DNA from: Norana najaformis
Taxonomy: Eukaryota; Annelida; Clitellata; Crassiclitellata; Hormogastridae
Length of the DNA: 64,000 nt
Reading direction: 5' to 3'
Assembly (NCBI GenBank): GCA_964023275.1
Contig: OZ029916.1
Location: forward strand, 31,464,587-31,528,586
Under the pieces are notes generated by a model that worked only from the letters and a program-made list of their open reading frames with translations, had not been told where the DNA came from and made no database searches. Positions within the stretch are counted from its first letter, which is position 1. Every line of letters begins with the position of its first letter. This document shows, in pieces, positions 47,151-59,856 of the stretch. The translations under genes and the position numbers were made by a program.

Positions 47151-47161
47151 TGTTTGTTGAG

Positions 47162-47222
47162 GCTGGGGCTGCTGTTGCTGCCATTGCTGCTGCTGCTGCT
47201 ATTGCTGCTGCTGCTGTTGCTG
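47162..47222. repeat. (CTG)n-like imperfect triplet repeat
   Basis: GCTGCTGCTGCTATTGCTGC pattern. It gives poly-Leu or poly-Ser frames that are not genes. Confidence 0.9.
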
Positions 47223-47754
47223 TATGATTGGCAGTCGAAAATTGAACTGAAATAATGGAAATTTCCGTGGAAGAATCGAATGGAACGAACGACAGAGCGA
47301 ACGAACATTAGGAGAAAAAACGCGAGGCAAATTACCGTACATATATACCGACCGAGCTAAACCGGCGTTAAGCTCAGCTCTGCCAGCAGTCGGCATTCGG
47401 GAGCCGAGAACGAACTAGGTGCTGGTAAAGCCGAAGTAAGCGACAGCAGTAACTGCCGCAATTAGTAGCTGCAAGATGCGCCCCATTTCCTGTTTACTGA
47501 CATTTTCCAACGTTCAGCTGAGGCAGAACTCACGCGACTTAACATACATTTCTATGCAGAGCCAAATATCATTTTGGAATGTACTTTCCGATTCCTGCCA
47601 TCTTGTGAGTCGACCAAGACTCGAGTTCTTGCTCTCAGCGAGCAGCTAGGCAGATTACAGATGATGTCGGGCGATTATTACTGTGCAGGTGAAAGCGATG
47701 ATAAAAAAGGTGCGTGCGTAAATGGGAGTATGTCAGAACAGATGGCTGGATGGA

Positions 47755-48030
47755 TGGGTTGATTAACTGATGGCTGAAGGAACAGATTCATGGGTGGATT
47801 GTTTAATGGATAGTTTGATTGATGAACGAATCGACTGGATGGATGGATGGATGGATGTATTGGTTGATGAATGGACTGATTGGCGGATTGGTGGATGGAT
47901 GGATCAGTGTGGTGATGGATGGATTTATGAATAGATGGATTGATGTTTGAATGGATTGATGGATCGATTAATAATGGATAGACTTGGATGGATGGCTTGA
48001 CAGTGGATGGATGAATGGATCGAAGGATGG
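47755..48030. repeat. (GGAT)n degenerate microsatellite
   Basis: GGATGGATGGATG and TTGATGGAT units for about 275 bp. Confidence 0.85.
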
Positions 48031-48249
48031 ATGGATGAGCAAACGAACAGGCAGGTGTTATGTGCTGAAGATCAAATCACTAGATAGAGACAGAAATTTA
48101 ACCAAGAGAGATTGTTCTTTGGTGACGCAATGCGATTTTTCAAATTACCCCGTGTACGATGTTCAAATCGACGGACAACTGCCTGTGAGCCATAGACAAA
48201 AGTCTCTGCTCGGGGAAGATCGGTTGCTTAGCAACTGGCTTTGAGAAAC

Positions 48250-49270
48250 CTATCTGTTTCATCAGCATCGCGCAATTATGCAGTGAGCTGAGCGGACGAG
48301 ACAAAAATCATCTTCAAACTTGTTATTATTTTACAATGACAACTCGATCACAGTGGTTACATGACGCAGGCCTATAAATAATCAGGTGTACAGGTTGAGA
48401 GAAGAAAATGCAGGTACAATGCATACAGGTACACGCAGACATAATAATCCATATATAAGTTTAAGAAGGTATGTGAAGTTACAGAAATTAAGACAGGTAT
48501 GTATGGATATATTATGAAGGTATATTCAGACATTACATGAGCACATAAAGGTTTAGGCCTATCTAAGATGTGCTGAAAGACAGGGAAACATATATATGCA
48601 GAATATAAATATATACATTGAAGGTTTATAGAGGTACCTCAATGTATTGAAAGGCATAGTTGAAGTCAGAGAAAGGCAGAAAACGCACACAAAAAGATAC
48701 ACAGTTGTACAGCTAGATCCGCCCGTTCATGCATGCATACATATACACATACATTCATTCATACATATGATCAGCCAGCTACACAACGGTATTTAACAGA
48801 GGTATGGAAATGTAAGCTAAGCCAGAGAACAATGACAAAAAAGGTGGAGGAGGTATTTCTCACAAAAAATATAACTCTGGAGCAATGTCTTCTAAGTCGG
48901 CATACATGACATGTATGATGGCTTCCGTCAAATCATCTCTCGGCTTAGATTAAGTTCTTTTGAAATCCGTGGAAGTCAGACTCATTCGCTTCATAACTTG
49001 TGCTGCCAACTTCCTCCAATTCATTCTCATTCGATCACTTCATCACCCACCCATTCATCCATCCCAATCCTATCCCACCCGTCCAGCCATCCATCTTTTA
49101 TCCACCGCTTTATATTATCAATCATCCACACAATAAATCCCCCTATTTATTCCATAACTTTTCGATTCTCCCTCCCTTCCTTCCTCACACTCGATCTTCC
49201 GCGTCATTCCGTTAGAACAAGCCATTAACCCTATGGGTCATTAACCCTACACAGACAGTAACGTGTAGAG
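48250..49270. other. Non-coding stretch
   Basis: AT-rich with loose AGGTATGTA-type and CCATCC/ATTCAT-type simple sequence (49020-49130). No gene recognised. Confidence 0.4.
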
Positions 49271-49280
49271 GTGAAGAAAA

Positions 49281-49500
49281 CAGTCGAGAAATACGACCGA
49301 CCGACAGACCGCCAGACCAACAAACCGAATGAAAGACCGACTTATAGACCAACAGACCCACCCACAGACCGAAAGATCCACCCACAAACCAAAAGACCTA
49401 CCTACGAACCGAAAGACCCAAAGACACAGCAACACACGAACCCACCAACCTACAGACCAACCGATCGACCGACGGCCAAAATAACAGACCAACTGAGTGA
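49281..49500. repeat. ACAGACCGA/CCCACC-type minisatellite-like tract
   Basis: Loose repeats of GACCGACAGACC and ACCCACCCACAGACC. The ORFs on both strands over it (49271-49516 plus, 49247-49546 minus) are repetitive Pro/Thr or Val/Gly/Trp sequence and not supported. Confidence 0.75.
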
Positions 49501-50301
49501 AGCTGCCTTTCCTTAATAAGACTGATCCAAACTTCAATTGAGACAACCCGGGTCAATTACGAAGAAGAAATTTCCTCCAGGAAGTCATCTGCCGACCACC
49601 AGTCACAGATTTCATTCAATTCCGGACATTAAAACGCAACACAATACAAAACCAAAGCAGTTCAATACCAAACATTACAATACAACACCAAATAATAATT
49701 AAAAGGCAAGATATTATCCCAATAATAATAAGTGCACAGCTTATACTTGTAATTATCAGTGGTACATTACAATAGTAGTTGGAGCAAGTTTTCAAGCAGT
49801 CATTGCAAGTGTACGTATTTTTGCTGTATATTGCAAACACTTTAAGGCAAATTGGATTATGCCCTGCTTCAAATATAGAATCGAGATAAGGCAAGTATAT
49901 ATATAAATAATTAAATAAAAATAATATAATTTATAAATAAATTGATATAAAACATACATGCATACATACATGCATACAAATTTACATAATACCTACTTAC
50001 TTTGCTTTGTAACTGTAACTGTAATTGCAAATTTACATAACGCCGCTTCAACACAAATTCAACAGAGGCACTCCCGACCTGACAAAATAAAACCTCGATC
50101 GAAAAGAATGGTTGTCAAGAAAAGAGGCAACTCGGCGAATCCGAGGAGTTCATGACACAGGTCGCTATGCAACTTCTTTCAAAAAGATGAACCAATCAGA
50201 GTGAAGCTTCTGTGCTGGACTGCGGACGTCCGGGTCGCGAGGACATCTAGGTCACCCTGCTCAGCAGAACGAAAAAATCTGCGGACAGGAATGGAAGAAA
50301 C

Positions 50302-50541
50302 CAGCGCTTTTTTCTAGAAAAAAGGTTCCGGAACTGAACAATTATAAGTAAAAACACTGAAAACACTGTTGAGTTGTAAATACTGAAATTGAATTAAAAT
50401 AAGTTACATTATATTACATCACTAAAATAACTTAGTAACACTAAATTCTTTTATTAATAACTAAATTATTTTTTATTAGCCGAAAAAGGTGCCGGAACGC
50501 CGTTCCGGAGCGTTCCGTCTTAAAAAAGGAAAAAAGCACTG
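50302..50541. mobile_element. hAT-type MITE, copy 2 (240 bp)
   Basis: Reverse-complement relative to copy 1 (29303-29551). The ends are CAGCGCTTTTTTCTAGAA and AAAAAGCACTG. The flanks GAAGAAAC (50294-50301) and GATAAAAC (50542-50549) agree at 6 of 8 positions, consistent with an older 8-bp target duplication. It shares the 17-bp palindrome CCGGAACGCCGTTCCGG. Confidence 0.85.
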
Positions 50542-50638
50542 GATAAAACCAAGATGCATAGCTCCTTAAGATAAGATGGAGCACAGCTCAGCTGTGAAAA
50601 TTACACATAAGCAATAAGATCTTGAACTCAAAGCATTT

Positions 50639-51640
50639 CTACATACATAACCGGCGCAGTTTATCGGACATGAAATTGGAAATAAGCCCAAACCTATGCA
50701 TATTGATCAGCCGGGCTGCAGCATTTAAAACATATTGTAGTTGATTAACGCGGGAAAGGATTAGGCCTACATAAATGGCATTGCCGAAGTCAACCCTGGA
50801 GCATTTGAATGCGTGCATCAAGGTTGTGGCAGCTTGAAATGTAAGTGAGCGCCGTATTCTGCGCATCTAACGCAGGTGGTAGCAGCAAGTTCTTCATACA
50901 CTCTTCACATGTTCTGATAAGGTCAATTCCTGGACCAAGGTCACGCACAGTAGTGGAAAAAGACTCCAAGGAAGCAGTGCTGCAGACAAGGCAAATCATT
51001 TTTAGAAATTCTGCCTAACCAAAAGGGTTTTCCCGGGATTCATACCGGGCGATTGTACGACATCCAGGCATGAGGCACATCTGATGTCTGAAGCACTTGC
51101 TCCACTACGGAGATAGCCTCCACAGCTGGGTCATGGATACATGTCTGCGTGTCACCAGCATACTGATGAACAGCAACCCTCAAATAAGAAAGAACTTGGT
51201 TTAAATCAGCAGCATCAAGGATATAGAGTAGGGGCCCTAACATGGAACCCTGTGGGAGACCAAGTGGGCGACGAGCAGGCAGAATGTATGGAACCAAAAG
51301 CCACTGTCTGATGGAGAATGAACGCAGCCACAACAGAGAGTGACCAATAACACCAAACGAACTTTTAAAGTGCTTCAAAAGAATGCTACATTCAACAGTA
51401 TCAAAGGCCGCACTCACGTTAATAAGGGCAAGGAGAGTTACGTGCCCCCACCTCCAATCAACTGCCCCAGCAGCTGAGCTTTCTAAACTCCCAATATTGC
51501 TTGGGTGGAAGGGAATTCGCCTCAAGATAGCAAACAAGCTGCCTCAACACGTATTTGTCAACTATCTTTGATAAGAAAGATAAGTTGGAAATAGGCCATG
51601 TCATTAACATCAAGACCACAACTCTTAAGAGACGGCAAAC
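50639..51640 (-). pseudogene. CR1/L2-like LINE reverse transcriptase fragment, minus strand
   Basis: Reading down the minus strand: SNLSFLSKIVDKYVLRQL, then LLALINVSAAFDTVECSILL (RT motif with the first catalytic Asp), PLGLPQGSMLGPLLYILDAA and VHQYAGDTQT, in which the YADD motif is changed to YAGD. These are followed by HAWMSYN, STTVRDLG and, near the end, RRIRRSLTFQAATTLMHAF with NAAARLI. Coding similarity jumps frame at least twice (ORFs 51040-51537, 50790-50999, 50639-50866). The catalytic loss and frame breaks make it dead. It is related to the fragment at 2290-3002. Confidence 0.87.
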
Positions 51641-51961
51641 CAATAGCTCATTTCAGAGATACAAGAAGCGTCCTCTCACCCAGTGCAGCATTACATAACA
51701 ACACTTACTTCACTTACTTGCATATGTAAATGCATACATTACGTGCATACATGCACAGTCCTACATCTTGCACGTATGGCCATTGTAGAGTGACTGGGCC
51801 AAATGACGTCTGACAAAGCGATTGGCAAAGTGATTGACATCGTCCGATCAATAAGAAAGCGATCGATGCTAGGACAAGAGAAGCACTTGGAATGCTTCTT
51901 GAAGCTCACGCACACAATATGAGCAACTGCTGAGTGTGATTTCCTTGAGAACCACTAGTAC

Positions 51962-52275
51962 AGAGAAAGAGACACAGACAGCCAGACAAACAGACAAACA
52001 AACACACACAGTGAGACAGACTGACAGGTACAGAAACATACATAGCAACAGAAAGTCAGCACGACAGACAGAGGCAGTAGAAATGCGTGAGTCAGCCAGA
52101 GATAGATAGACAGACAGACAGAAAGACAGGCAGACAGACAGAAAGAGACAAGAAGACTAGTGACAGTGAAAGAGACAGACAGAAACGACAGAAATTAGAC
52201 AGTCGCAGCCACAAAGACAGCAGAACGTACTGAGAGACCGAGACACAAACATTGACACAGGCAGAGGAACAGAGA
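51962..52275. repeat. (ACAG)n-type degenerate microsatellite
   Basis: GACAGACAGACAGAAAGACA and similar runs. The minus ORF at 52092-52280 is a low-complexity by-product. Confidence 0.8.
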
Positions 52276-52299
52276 CACACAAAGACGAATAAAAGACCT

Positions 52300-52936
52300 T
52301 CTCGAAGAGGCGAATCACAAATGTTGCAATAAAGCCCAGTCGTCCAGGGAACGAGAAGGCAACGGCAGTTGCGACATTAATAAACTTTGATTAGCCCGTC
52401 TGGCTTCAACCCGTGGACTGCATCGCTAATGGTGACTGGCAGGCTGTTCCTACCAGGGGACCACCGGATAGCAGACATCCAACGTTATACGCCACCCTTG
52501 TCACAGTTCTCTTCTGATAGCAGACGTATCTCTGAATAGCGCAGAAATCTCCGCAAGAACCCAAGATGGAAAGCCATCAATTCACGGCATCAATGATTGG
52601 AGCTAGATTCAAGTTTCTCTCTCACGCATCGAAGTTCCTTCAGAGAGAAAATATTTCGACTGTTCTGCTGATGTGACTTGAGTTGTCTCAACTCATTCAC
52701 TAATATTTCAGGGAACTCAAAAATGAACCTTAAGTTTAAGATTCCGGGCAGACATTACATTATCCACATCTGCCATGGTTTGAATATCAAAATTCTTTAA
52801 TATCTCGGTATCAAACCACATGCTAGATTTTTCATTTGCTGCCACTTTAACAACTTCCTAACAGATATTATTATATAAATAACCATGTTGACACATAAAT
52901 GCATACATATATGCATACTTGCATACATACATGCTA
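52300..52936. other. Non-coding stretch ending in a (CATA)-type repeat
   Basis: No gene recognised. Loose CATACATGCATACT sequence at 52895-52934 adjoins the DNA transposon that follows. Confidence 0.4.
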
Positions 52937-55863
52937 GGGTGGCCTTTACTTATTTAAGCAATATTAAGGTTCACCCTTTCAAGATATTCCTTATTATAAA
53001 AATATAATGTTCAAATTTTGAGCGAAAAATGTTAATATTTACAGGTCGCTCAACGATCGTAATGTTTAGCCATACTGCAGAAATGGTAGAATTCAAAAAC
53101 TGTTTGCCATCAGTTTGACTAAGCCATGCAAGAAATCAAGTTGCGATGAGTTACTGTTTTAGTGTTTATTTAACAGTCTCGAACCGACACAGAACAGTTT
53201 CTAAACTCAAATTACTATACACTGAATGTATTGCATACAGTCTGCTATCCTGGTTTCTTACGTAGCGTTAATTGTCTCGCATCAGGAAAGTTTTCCCGAC
53301 TCTGTTCAAGAACTTGAAGCGCATCCTGCAACCGTTCTTCACCCTTAAAGCGCCCTGTCCGTACCGTGTCTTTGATCATGACATCTCGCTCTACATGATC
53401 GTTGGTGACTACTAGTGTGGTGACGCGATTGCCTCTGCAGCCTTGAATTCATCCGTACTGTTCCATGTATCGGGGTCTTCGGTTAGGAATCCAGCCGGCA
53501 AGCCCAGCATTCCAAATACATTTCTGCTCCGCATTGTCACTAAATCAATAAGAGTCTTCTGGTCTATGCGGCTCGCTGGGTCGTTTGCTCCTTTTTCTGT
53601 TGATACTTTCAGCATGGCCCCCTTTGTGGTCAAGTCCACATTCGGATCAAAGAGGCTGAGAATGATCAAATCCATCAAAAGGTACCATAGTGACCGGCTA
53701 GCACGCGTGAAGTGTATCTCCACTGATATCGCGATCAGGGCAAGCATCAAGTTGCTGCAGGAAGAACAGGTCATTTCTAGCTGCTTTGGAAGCCACAAGT
53801 GCCAGGAACCAGTACTTGATGTGAAGTTTTGAAATAAATATGTTCACACGTAGCAGTCCCAGAGAATCTCTTGATGACAGTTTGAACTGCGACTTGAACA
53901 GCCCAACTTTGATACTGCGTATTCCTTTTGACATCCAACGAGCTTGATGCATTGGTCCAGGGGTTCGGCAGTTTGTCCCATGATTTGGCGTTCTTCCCAA
54001 AAAGACAAGCAATAGTTGGAGTAGTTCGCGGTAGTCCCCACGGGGTTGCTGATCCTGCAGCTGCTGCTGACAGAATACAATGACTTCATCTCGGATATCG
54101 ATGAGCTCAGATGAGGCGAAATCATCGGAGAAGGCATCGTCGTGTCTTTCTTTGTCGATGGATGACCACTGTTCTTGAAAACGTTTGAAGACGAGGACTT
54201 CTGGTCCGTGGCTAGGCCCCATACATACTTCAAAGGTGGAAGGCAATACAATTCCATGATATGGTGTCGACAGCCGAAGTGTAGAAAACGCCGGCCCAGT
54301 AGCAGGCACCTGATAGTCGGCCAGTGTTAGAGCTGGTTGTGTCAACACACAGGCCCCGGACCAAACCTTCCAGGCCCCATTCTCGTATTTCGTTGTGCAC
54401 AGCTTCGGCCACAGCTTGGCCGGTCCCTGCGGGTATCTTTGGAATTGACAACAGTTTCTTCTCTCCATCGTTGAAACCAAATAAAGCAGCCTATGCACTT
54501 TCTCTTCCCCTGTCAAATCAAACACCAGCTTGCTATCGCAGTGGACTGTCGGGATAGTGTTTGATTTGAATGCCTGTACAATACCAGCAGCTGCTGCTTT
54601 TCAGTTTCTTCGACGTATAGACTCTGGATGGTCGACCTGTTAAATGCAGGCGCTTCTGTGTCTTGTCCGAGAGCCCTAGACGCTTCAAAGACCATCATCA
54701 TGGCGGCCCTCTCACTCAGTCCATTTCGATCAAGCATAGCTGCCAGTTCTGGTGATATAACACTTCAGCGTCCTCGCTTTTGTGGCGGGTTAGCAGTACT
54801 TGTACTGGGACAGGGATCTTGATCTTCACATTTGCACTGACATTCCTCCCAGTCGGTGCTGCTCTCCAACATTACTTTCTCCAAAAGGGCGTCTTTCTGA
54901 AGTTGGGATCGCTGTTGCCTCCTTTGCGGCGTCTCTTCTTTCTCCATCTGCTTCTGCTCTTGTTTGAGCAGCACCTTGTTGACTCCTGTCATGCAGCCCA
55001 GTCGTTCCTGTTTCCGGTGTGATTTGAGGAAAAGCTTGTGTTCTTGATTCTCGATGAGCTCCATGGCATTAGCATGTGCAATGTCAAACAGCTCCCCGAT
55101 CCTGTCTTAAAACGTAGCTTCTTTGACTGTTTGAGTCAAGGACTGACAGCTCTTGTTCTTCAGCCCCTGCAATTTATAGAATAGTTGCTCGAGTTTTCTC
55201 ACTGAGTGTTGGTGATGTTTGGTTGGAATTCTAGCATGGGACCAGAAATCTTCAACTCACTGTATGGTGTGGGTTGCAGCAATTCAGATCTCCTCTTTCA
55301 GTACACTGTGGCGATGCATAAAGTGTCCAAGGACCTGCTTCTCCGACGGTAGTTTCCTTCCTTCAATCCCTTCTGCAGGGCTAACTAGATAATCCGGCGA
55401 ACGCGTTGCCAACTTCTTCGGCTCAAACCATCTCCTTTGTCTGCTCCCCCCATCTCGGTGGGTAATTTTCGGCTTCGAATGTCTTCTCCAGCTCTGTTCA
55501 TTTTCTTCGGCTCCGATTGTCTCTCGGTGAGTGGACATTCATCTCATTTGTTGTGGCTAGTTAACCGTCGGTCAACTGTGCAAAGACCCGTGTGCAAAAG
55601 GACATGTATACAAAACAGCCGTGTGCAACTGTGCTTTGTGCAAAGGACTCGTGTGCAAAGAACCATGCGCAAAAGAGCCGTGTGCACTGTGCATGAGAGT
55701 TTATGAACGTTCACAACATGCTGATTACATAGCAAACTTTGGCAAACTCTAAATGCAGATCGATCTGCTTCAAATTTTACACTAAATGTTTCTTACTAAA
55801 GTGAAACCATTTGAGTGGGTGAGAGTTACAAAAATTTCCAAAATGAGAAAATTAGGGCCATCC
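52937..55863 (-). mobile_element. Decayed DNA transposon, about 2.9 kb
   Basis: The left end reads GGGTGGCCTTTA and the right end (reversed) GGATGGCCCTAA, 9 of 12 identical. Both ends are flanked by TA. A second shared string, TCACCC, lies 30-45 bp inside each end. The flanks on both sides are CATA-type microsatellite (52895-52934 and 55870-55945), as if the element had landed inside one. It encloses a multi-frame transposase-like pseudogene. The TIR match is short, so the limits need confirmation. Confidence 0.5.
53245..55538 (-). pseudogene. Transposase-like protein of an uncharacterised eukaryotic family (disrupted)
   Basis: Coding similarity on the minus strand runs through several frames. 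N-terminal part: LPSEKQVLGHFMHRH, then KLEQLFYKLQGLK, FDIAHANAMELIE and RLGCMTGVNKVLL. Middle: FDLTGEEKVHRLLYLVS, IPKIPAGTGQAVAEAVHNEI, LCVDTTSSNTGRLSGAC and, after a frame change, FGCRHHIMELYCLPP. C-terminal: CMGPSHGPEVLVFKRFQEQW, RGDYRELLQLLLVFLG, GPMHQARWMSKGI and, after another shift, TNDHVERDV, GRFKGEERLQ and ENFPDAR, ending at a stop at 53245-53247. I know similar proteins only as uncharacterised transposon-borne proteins of cnidarians and arthropods. The D-T-T-S-S-N-T-G and C-R-H-H strings suggest a DDE/hAT-like fold. Several frame breaks make it inactive. Confidence 0.7.
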
Positions 55864-55869
55864 TAATAT

Positions 55870-55945
55870 ATACATACGTACATACATACATACTTGCATG
55901 CATATATATATATGCATACATGCATGCATACATACATACATACAC
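55870..55945. repeat. (CATA)n microsatellite
   Basis: ACATACATACATACTTGCAT-type sequence just outside the right end of the DNA transposon. Confidence 0.85.
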
Positions 55946-56093
55946 ACATATGTGCATACATATTAAATACACCTAGAAGTCTCCAGCTAGTTTCACTCAG
56001 GGAAAATTTCTCATCTGAATTTGATAGTTGCAATAAAAAGTTTGAAACAACAAAATCGGTACTGGAAAACTTTACATCTTTACATGCGGCCAA

Positions 56094-56094
<1 letters not shown>

Positions 56095-56149
<55 letters not shown>
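56095..56149. repeat. (GAT)18 microsatellite
   Basis: Uninterrupted GAT triplets. Confidence 0.95.
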
Positions 56150-56229
56150 CAGCATGGATAATGAAACTGCTGACTTTGACAAGAAATAACGATGATGAAA
56201 CTGAAACATGGCTACAATGAGTCGATAAA

Positions 56230-57048
56230 GATGACGACAATGATCAATAAAATCTCTTCCGCCCTATATGAAATCTCAGTTAATCTGCCAAACATCGTAA
56301 ACAGCGATAACGACTACACTGCATGTACGCCGACATTCAAACATAGAAGCACAAACAGACACACACACTCACAAAGAAATACCCACACATACTATACGAA
56401 GAGCCGCTCTTAAGACACTGGGTTTAACGCATGGCTTAACAGCATTAGCAACTTCTAAAAAACGAAGAATAACATCGTTTAGGCAGTTTTCTGAAGTGCC
56501 CTGGTCAACTAATATCATTAAATTATGGTGCTATATTAATAAAATGAATGTATAAAGACAACAAACCTCAATTCAGTTTTTTATTTCTTCATTTGTCTGT
56601 TTTTTAAAGTATCTTACTTGAATAAACGAAGTAATAGTTTGAAGAGCTATGACTTTTCTGCAGTTGTCTGATATACGTGACTTACAGCCAACCACTTGTG
56701 CCTGTTTATTAATACACTGTAAGCCATAATGGATGCAGTGGCATTTTCATTGCTGTTGTTCACATTTAGCAACATTCCCCCACTGACATTTCAAATCCGG
56801 GATCCGTCCACGTAATGTAAGGCTGTAACCCATAAATATGACTTTACATATGACCAGAGATTTCATCAGCCGGTGAACAGTTTGGCAACACTGGTGTCTT
56901 TTATAGCAGACACTGAATTTTACCCTTATTTAAATAAACTGTAAAATTAGGATGCAAAGGAGCGGAAAGAGTAGGATGAAGAGCAGTAAGGAATTAGCAG
57001 CATTCTCTAGCGGCGTTTGCCCTTGGATCTCTTGTCAAAACTCACAAC
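56230..57048. other. Non-coding stretch
   Basis: No gene recognised; AT-rich. Confidence 0.4.
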
Positions 57049-57200
57049 CTCTCTCTCTCTGTCTCTGTCTGTCTCTTTGTCTCTGTTTCTCTGTCTGTCT
57101 CTCTGTCTGTCTGTCTGTCAGTCTCTCTCTCTATCTTTCTCTGTCTCTCTCTGTCCCTCTCTGTCTCCCTCTGTCTCTCTCTCCTCTCTCTCTCCCTCTC
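57049..57200. repeat. (CTCTGT)n pyrimidine-rich microsatellite
   Basis: CTCTGTCTGTCTCTTTGTCT-type run. It gives Leu/Ser/Val/Cys-rich false ORFs. Confidence 0.9.
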
Positions 57201-57717
57201 CGGCTGGTTCAAAATAGAATTAAGACCAGTGAAAGAAGTATCCTACATAGAGCGACTGAAAGGCCGAACGACTCAACTGTTCATTTGGAAAAAGGAATAA
57301 TTTGCTTAGGTCCCAGCTGTATTTATTATCTGAGTTTCCTCAGAGTAGAACCACATAACAGAATTGCAAAGGGTAGAAATAAAAATGTAATATGCATTAA
57401 TACATACATATATGCATGCATGCATGCAAGTATGTATGTATATATGCATGTGTGTATGTAAATATAAATGCAAATGTAATGTACATGTAAATCCCCAAAA
57501 AGCTTGTTTTATGGCGCTATATCAAATCAAGTTCACAAAAGCCCGGTTGTTTGGTCAGTTTTGATGCCAGGTCAGAATGAGGGGTGGGGGAAGGGTCAAG
57601 CCGGAGATACAGTATGGTGTTACGGTGGAAATCATTAATCGTTGTGGTCATTGGATGGTGCAGAAGCAGAAACAGGATAGAAAAGCTAGAAAACTTTGGT
57701 GCAATATATGAAAATAT

Positions 57718-57905
57718 GCATGTATGTATGTATGTATGTATGTATGTATGTATGTATGTATGTATGTATGTATGTATGTATGTATGTATGTATGTATGCA
57801 TGTATGTATGTATGTATGTATGTATGTATGTATGTATGCATGCATGTATGTATGTATGTATGTATGTATGTATGTATGTATGTATACATGTATGCATGTA
57901 TATAT
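57718..57905. repeat. (TATG)n microsatellite, about 185 bp
   Basis: Nearly pure GTAT units with a few GCAT variants. The Met-Tyr-Val-Cys ORFs (plus) and His-Thr-Tyr-Ile ORFs (minus) over it are by-products. Confidence 0.95.
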
Positions 57906-57949
57906 GCATGAATGTATTATTAAGACACTTAACATCCGGACGCCCTCTG

Positions 57950-58753
57950 AGGCCAAGGTCATGAACCTTGGGATTCGTGTAGATCCGATGAGGTCTTTAG
58001 GTCCGACTGGTGACTCTTGAGTTTACTGCGTCGATGGATACAAACGCCATAAAACAAAGATCGATTTCACGTATTCGATTCCTGGTCTGTTTATTTCAGC
58101 AAAATGCAGTTGCTTCCTCAGCCCTCTGGGGAGTATGCTCCTCAGACCCCTATTCATTTGGGGCTTCGCGTCTTCGGCGCTTGCTGTCTCAGCTCCCCTC
58201 AGCTTTCATCTAGGTGGGCCTACGGGACCTCATGGCTAGAAAAACTCGCACAAACGTAGCCCAAATGTGTTCAATTTAATATTAAATGCTTCAAAATGCG
58301 TTTGATTCCGGGGCTCCACCCCGCTGGGGAGCTTACGGCGATCGCCAGACCCCTAATCATTAGGTGGCTCTTGTCCCAAACCCCCGAATTTTCCTCAAGG
58401 TACCGGACTAAAAAAGTCGCGTACGCCACTGACTCGAAGTCCCCACAGTCCAGTTGAGCAGTCTAATACAAAGCGTGAAGTTACGTTACTAACTGCGGCA
58501 CCGCAGTCTACACATAAACTTTTATTTCAATACAAAATTTCCTGGAAAGAAGCTGGAGAATAAGACGGAACATATCGGGGATGGTAAGGAAGGATGATAT
58601 CGCAAGGCACAGTAGTCCAATGTGATGACAAGTAAGCAGAAGAAGCAAGTGAATGTTGACGATGATGATTATGGTTAGGCTACACAACATAACAAGGGTT
58701 TTACGTGGTGCAGAAGATATGTAATCTGTGCTTAAACCACTGCCAATTTCTGC
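57950..58753. other. Non-coding stretch
   Basis: No gene recognised. CTGGGGAG...CAGACCCCTA is repeated near 58127-58160 and 58324-58360, a hint of an old repeat family. Confidence 0.35.
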
Positions 58754-58828
58754 CTTGGCGGGAATTCGAACCTCTGAACTTTCGATTGACAGTCCAACAC
58801 ACCAACCACTAGACTATCGCGCACCCCC
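58754..58828 (-). mobile_element. tRNA-derived SINE head, minus strand
   Basis: On the minus strand: GGGGTGCGCGATAGTCTAGT, GGTTGG, an anticodon-loop-like CTGTCAA, and the B box GGTTCGAATTCC (58761-58772). It looks like tRNA-Asp but has a mismatched anticodon stem and no acceptor pairing. The head GGTGCGC-ATA-TC-AGTGGTTGG matches the plus-strand copy at 35681. Confidence 0.62.
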
Positions 58829-59856
58829 ATTCTCAGCTCCGGTTTCTCAGCTCTTTCTGCGTGTATAAATATAATTCTCACAACGAGCCATCGGGTAATA
58901 AATATGAATAGATTTCAGCTGCAGGACAACACGACAGTGCCAACTAAACTGACTCGCCATCCAATGCAAATCGCGCCTCGGAATAATGCATTCGAAACGC
59001 CGGCCAGCATCGGTCAACGGCCGGGTTCCAGTCTGTGATACGCAACTGCAATGTAGGGACGCAGAGTATGCGTACTAGCCGTCCGGCCTTCGGACGCCCC
59101 TCGCTTGTAAAGAAGACGCCGTCTAGTGAATTTCTGTCCACCCGTGATGGATATATTGAGAAGGAGCCCGTCTCGAAGAATATTCGCAGTCCAATATTCG
59201 GCGACGTTGGACTCAATGTAATCTTCCGCCTTACACAAAACTGCGTGAACGTTCAACGCTTGTGGGCGCTGAAGCAAACTCGACAATCTCGGAATGCGGA
59301 GGCAGACCCAGAAAATTACAGTAATAACCTGCGAATATGAACTTTTTTATTAAAAAGATTTCTAATATGTTGCTAATAACTACATGACAATTTTTAAAAA
59401 TCCGTGGAAATTTCCACCAGCTGCGGTAGTCTCCCGAGTCCACCAATATTTCAGTGGACCCCTGAACCAGTTGATTGGGTTGTGCAATGCCATGAAATGC
59501 AGGCCGCGGAATGGTCCACTACTGAGAAGGTGGAATACTCCACCAGTTATGGGTTGAATGTTCCACTAGTTATGGGTACAGAATGTTCCACCAATTTCGG
59601 GTAAAATAGTCCACCACTGAAAAGTCCACCCGTTATAAGTGGAATGTTTCACTGAATATTCCAGTGAAATTTTCACCATTTGGTGTAACTTTTTCCACCA
59701 TTTTGGTGTAACTATTTCCAACATTTTATAGGTAGATCAGAGAGAGTCTGGTGTGAAATTCAATTAACAGGTCTAAAATGCCGGTGGAAGCTTACTACAG
59801 AGTGCCAGATGTCACAAAATAAGCTGATCAGAGGCTTTGCAAACTCTTATACTTGA

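Noticed and set aside
46837-47160. 107-codon ORF near the GC-rich patch
   Set aside because: Not recognisable; the DTGA string alone is too little to call a protease.
57517-58020. ORFs of Met-Tyr-Val-Cys or His-Thr-Tyr-Ile repeats up to 130 codons
   Set aside because: Produced by the TATG microsatellite on both strands.
58754-58828. tRNA-Asp gene on the minus strand
   Set aside because: A and B boxes and a GTC-like anticodon are visible, but the anticodon stem has a mismatch and the acceptor ends do not pair; the head is shared with another SINE-like copy.
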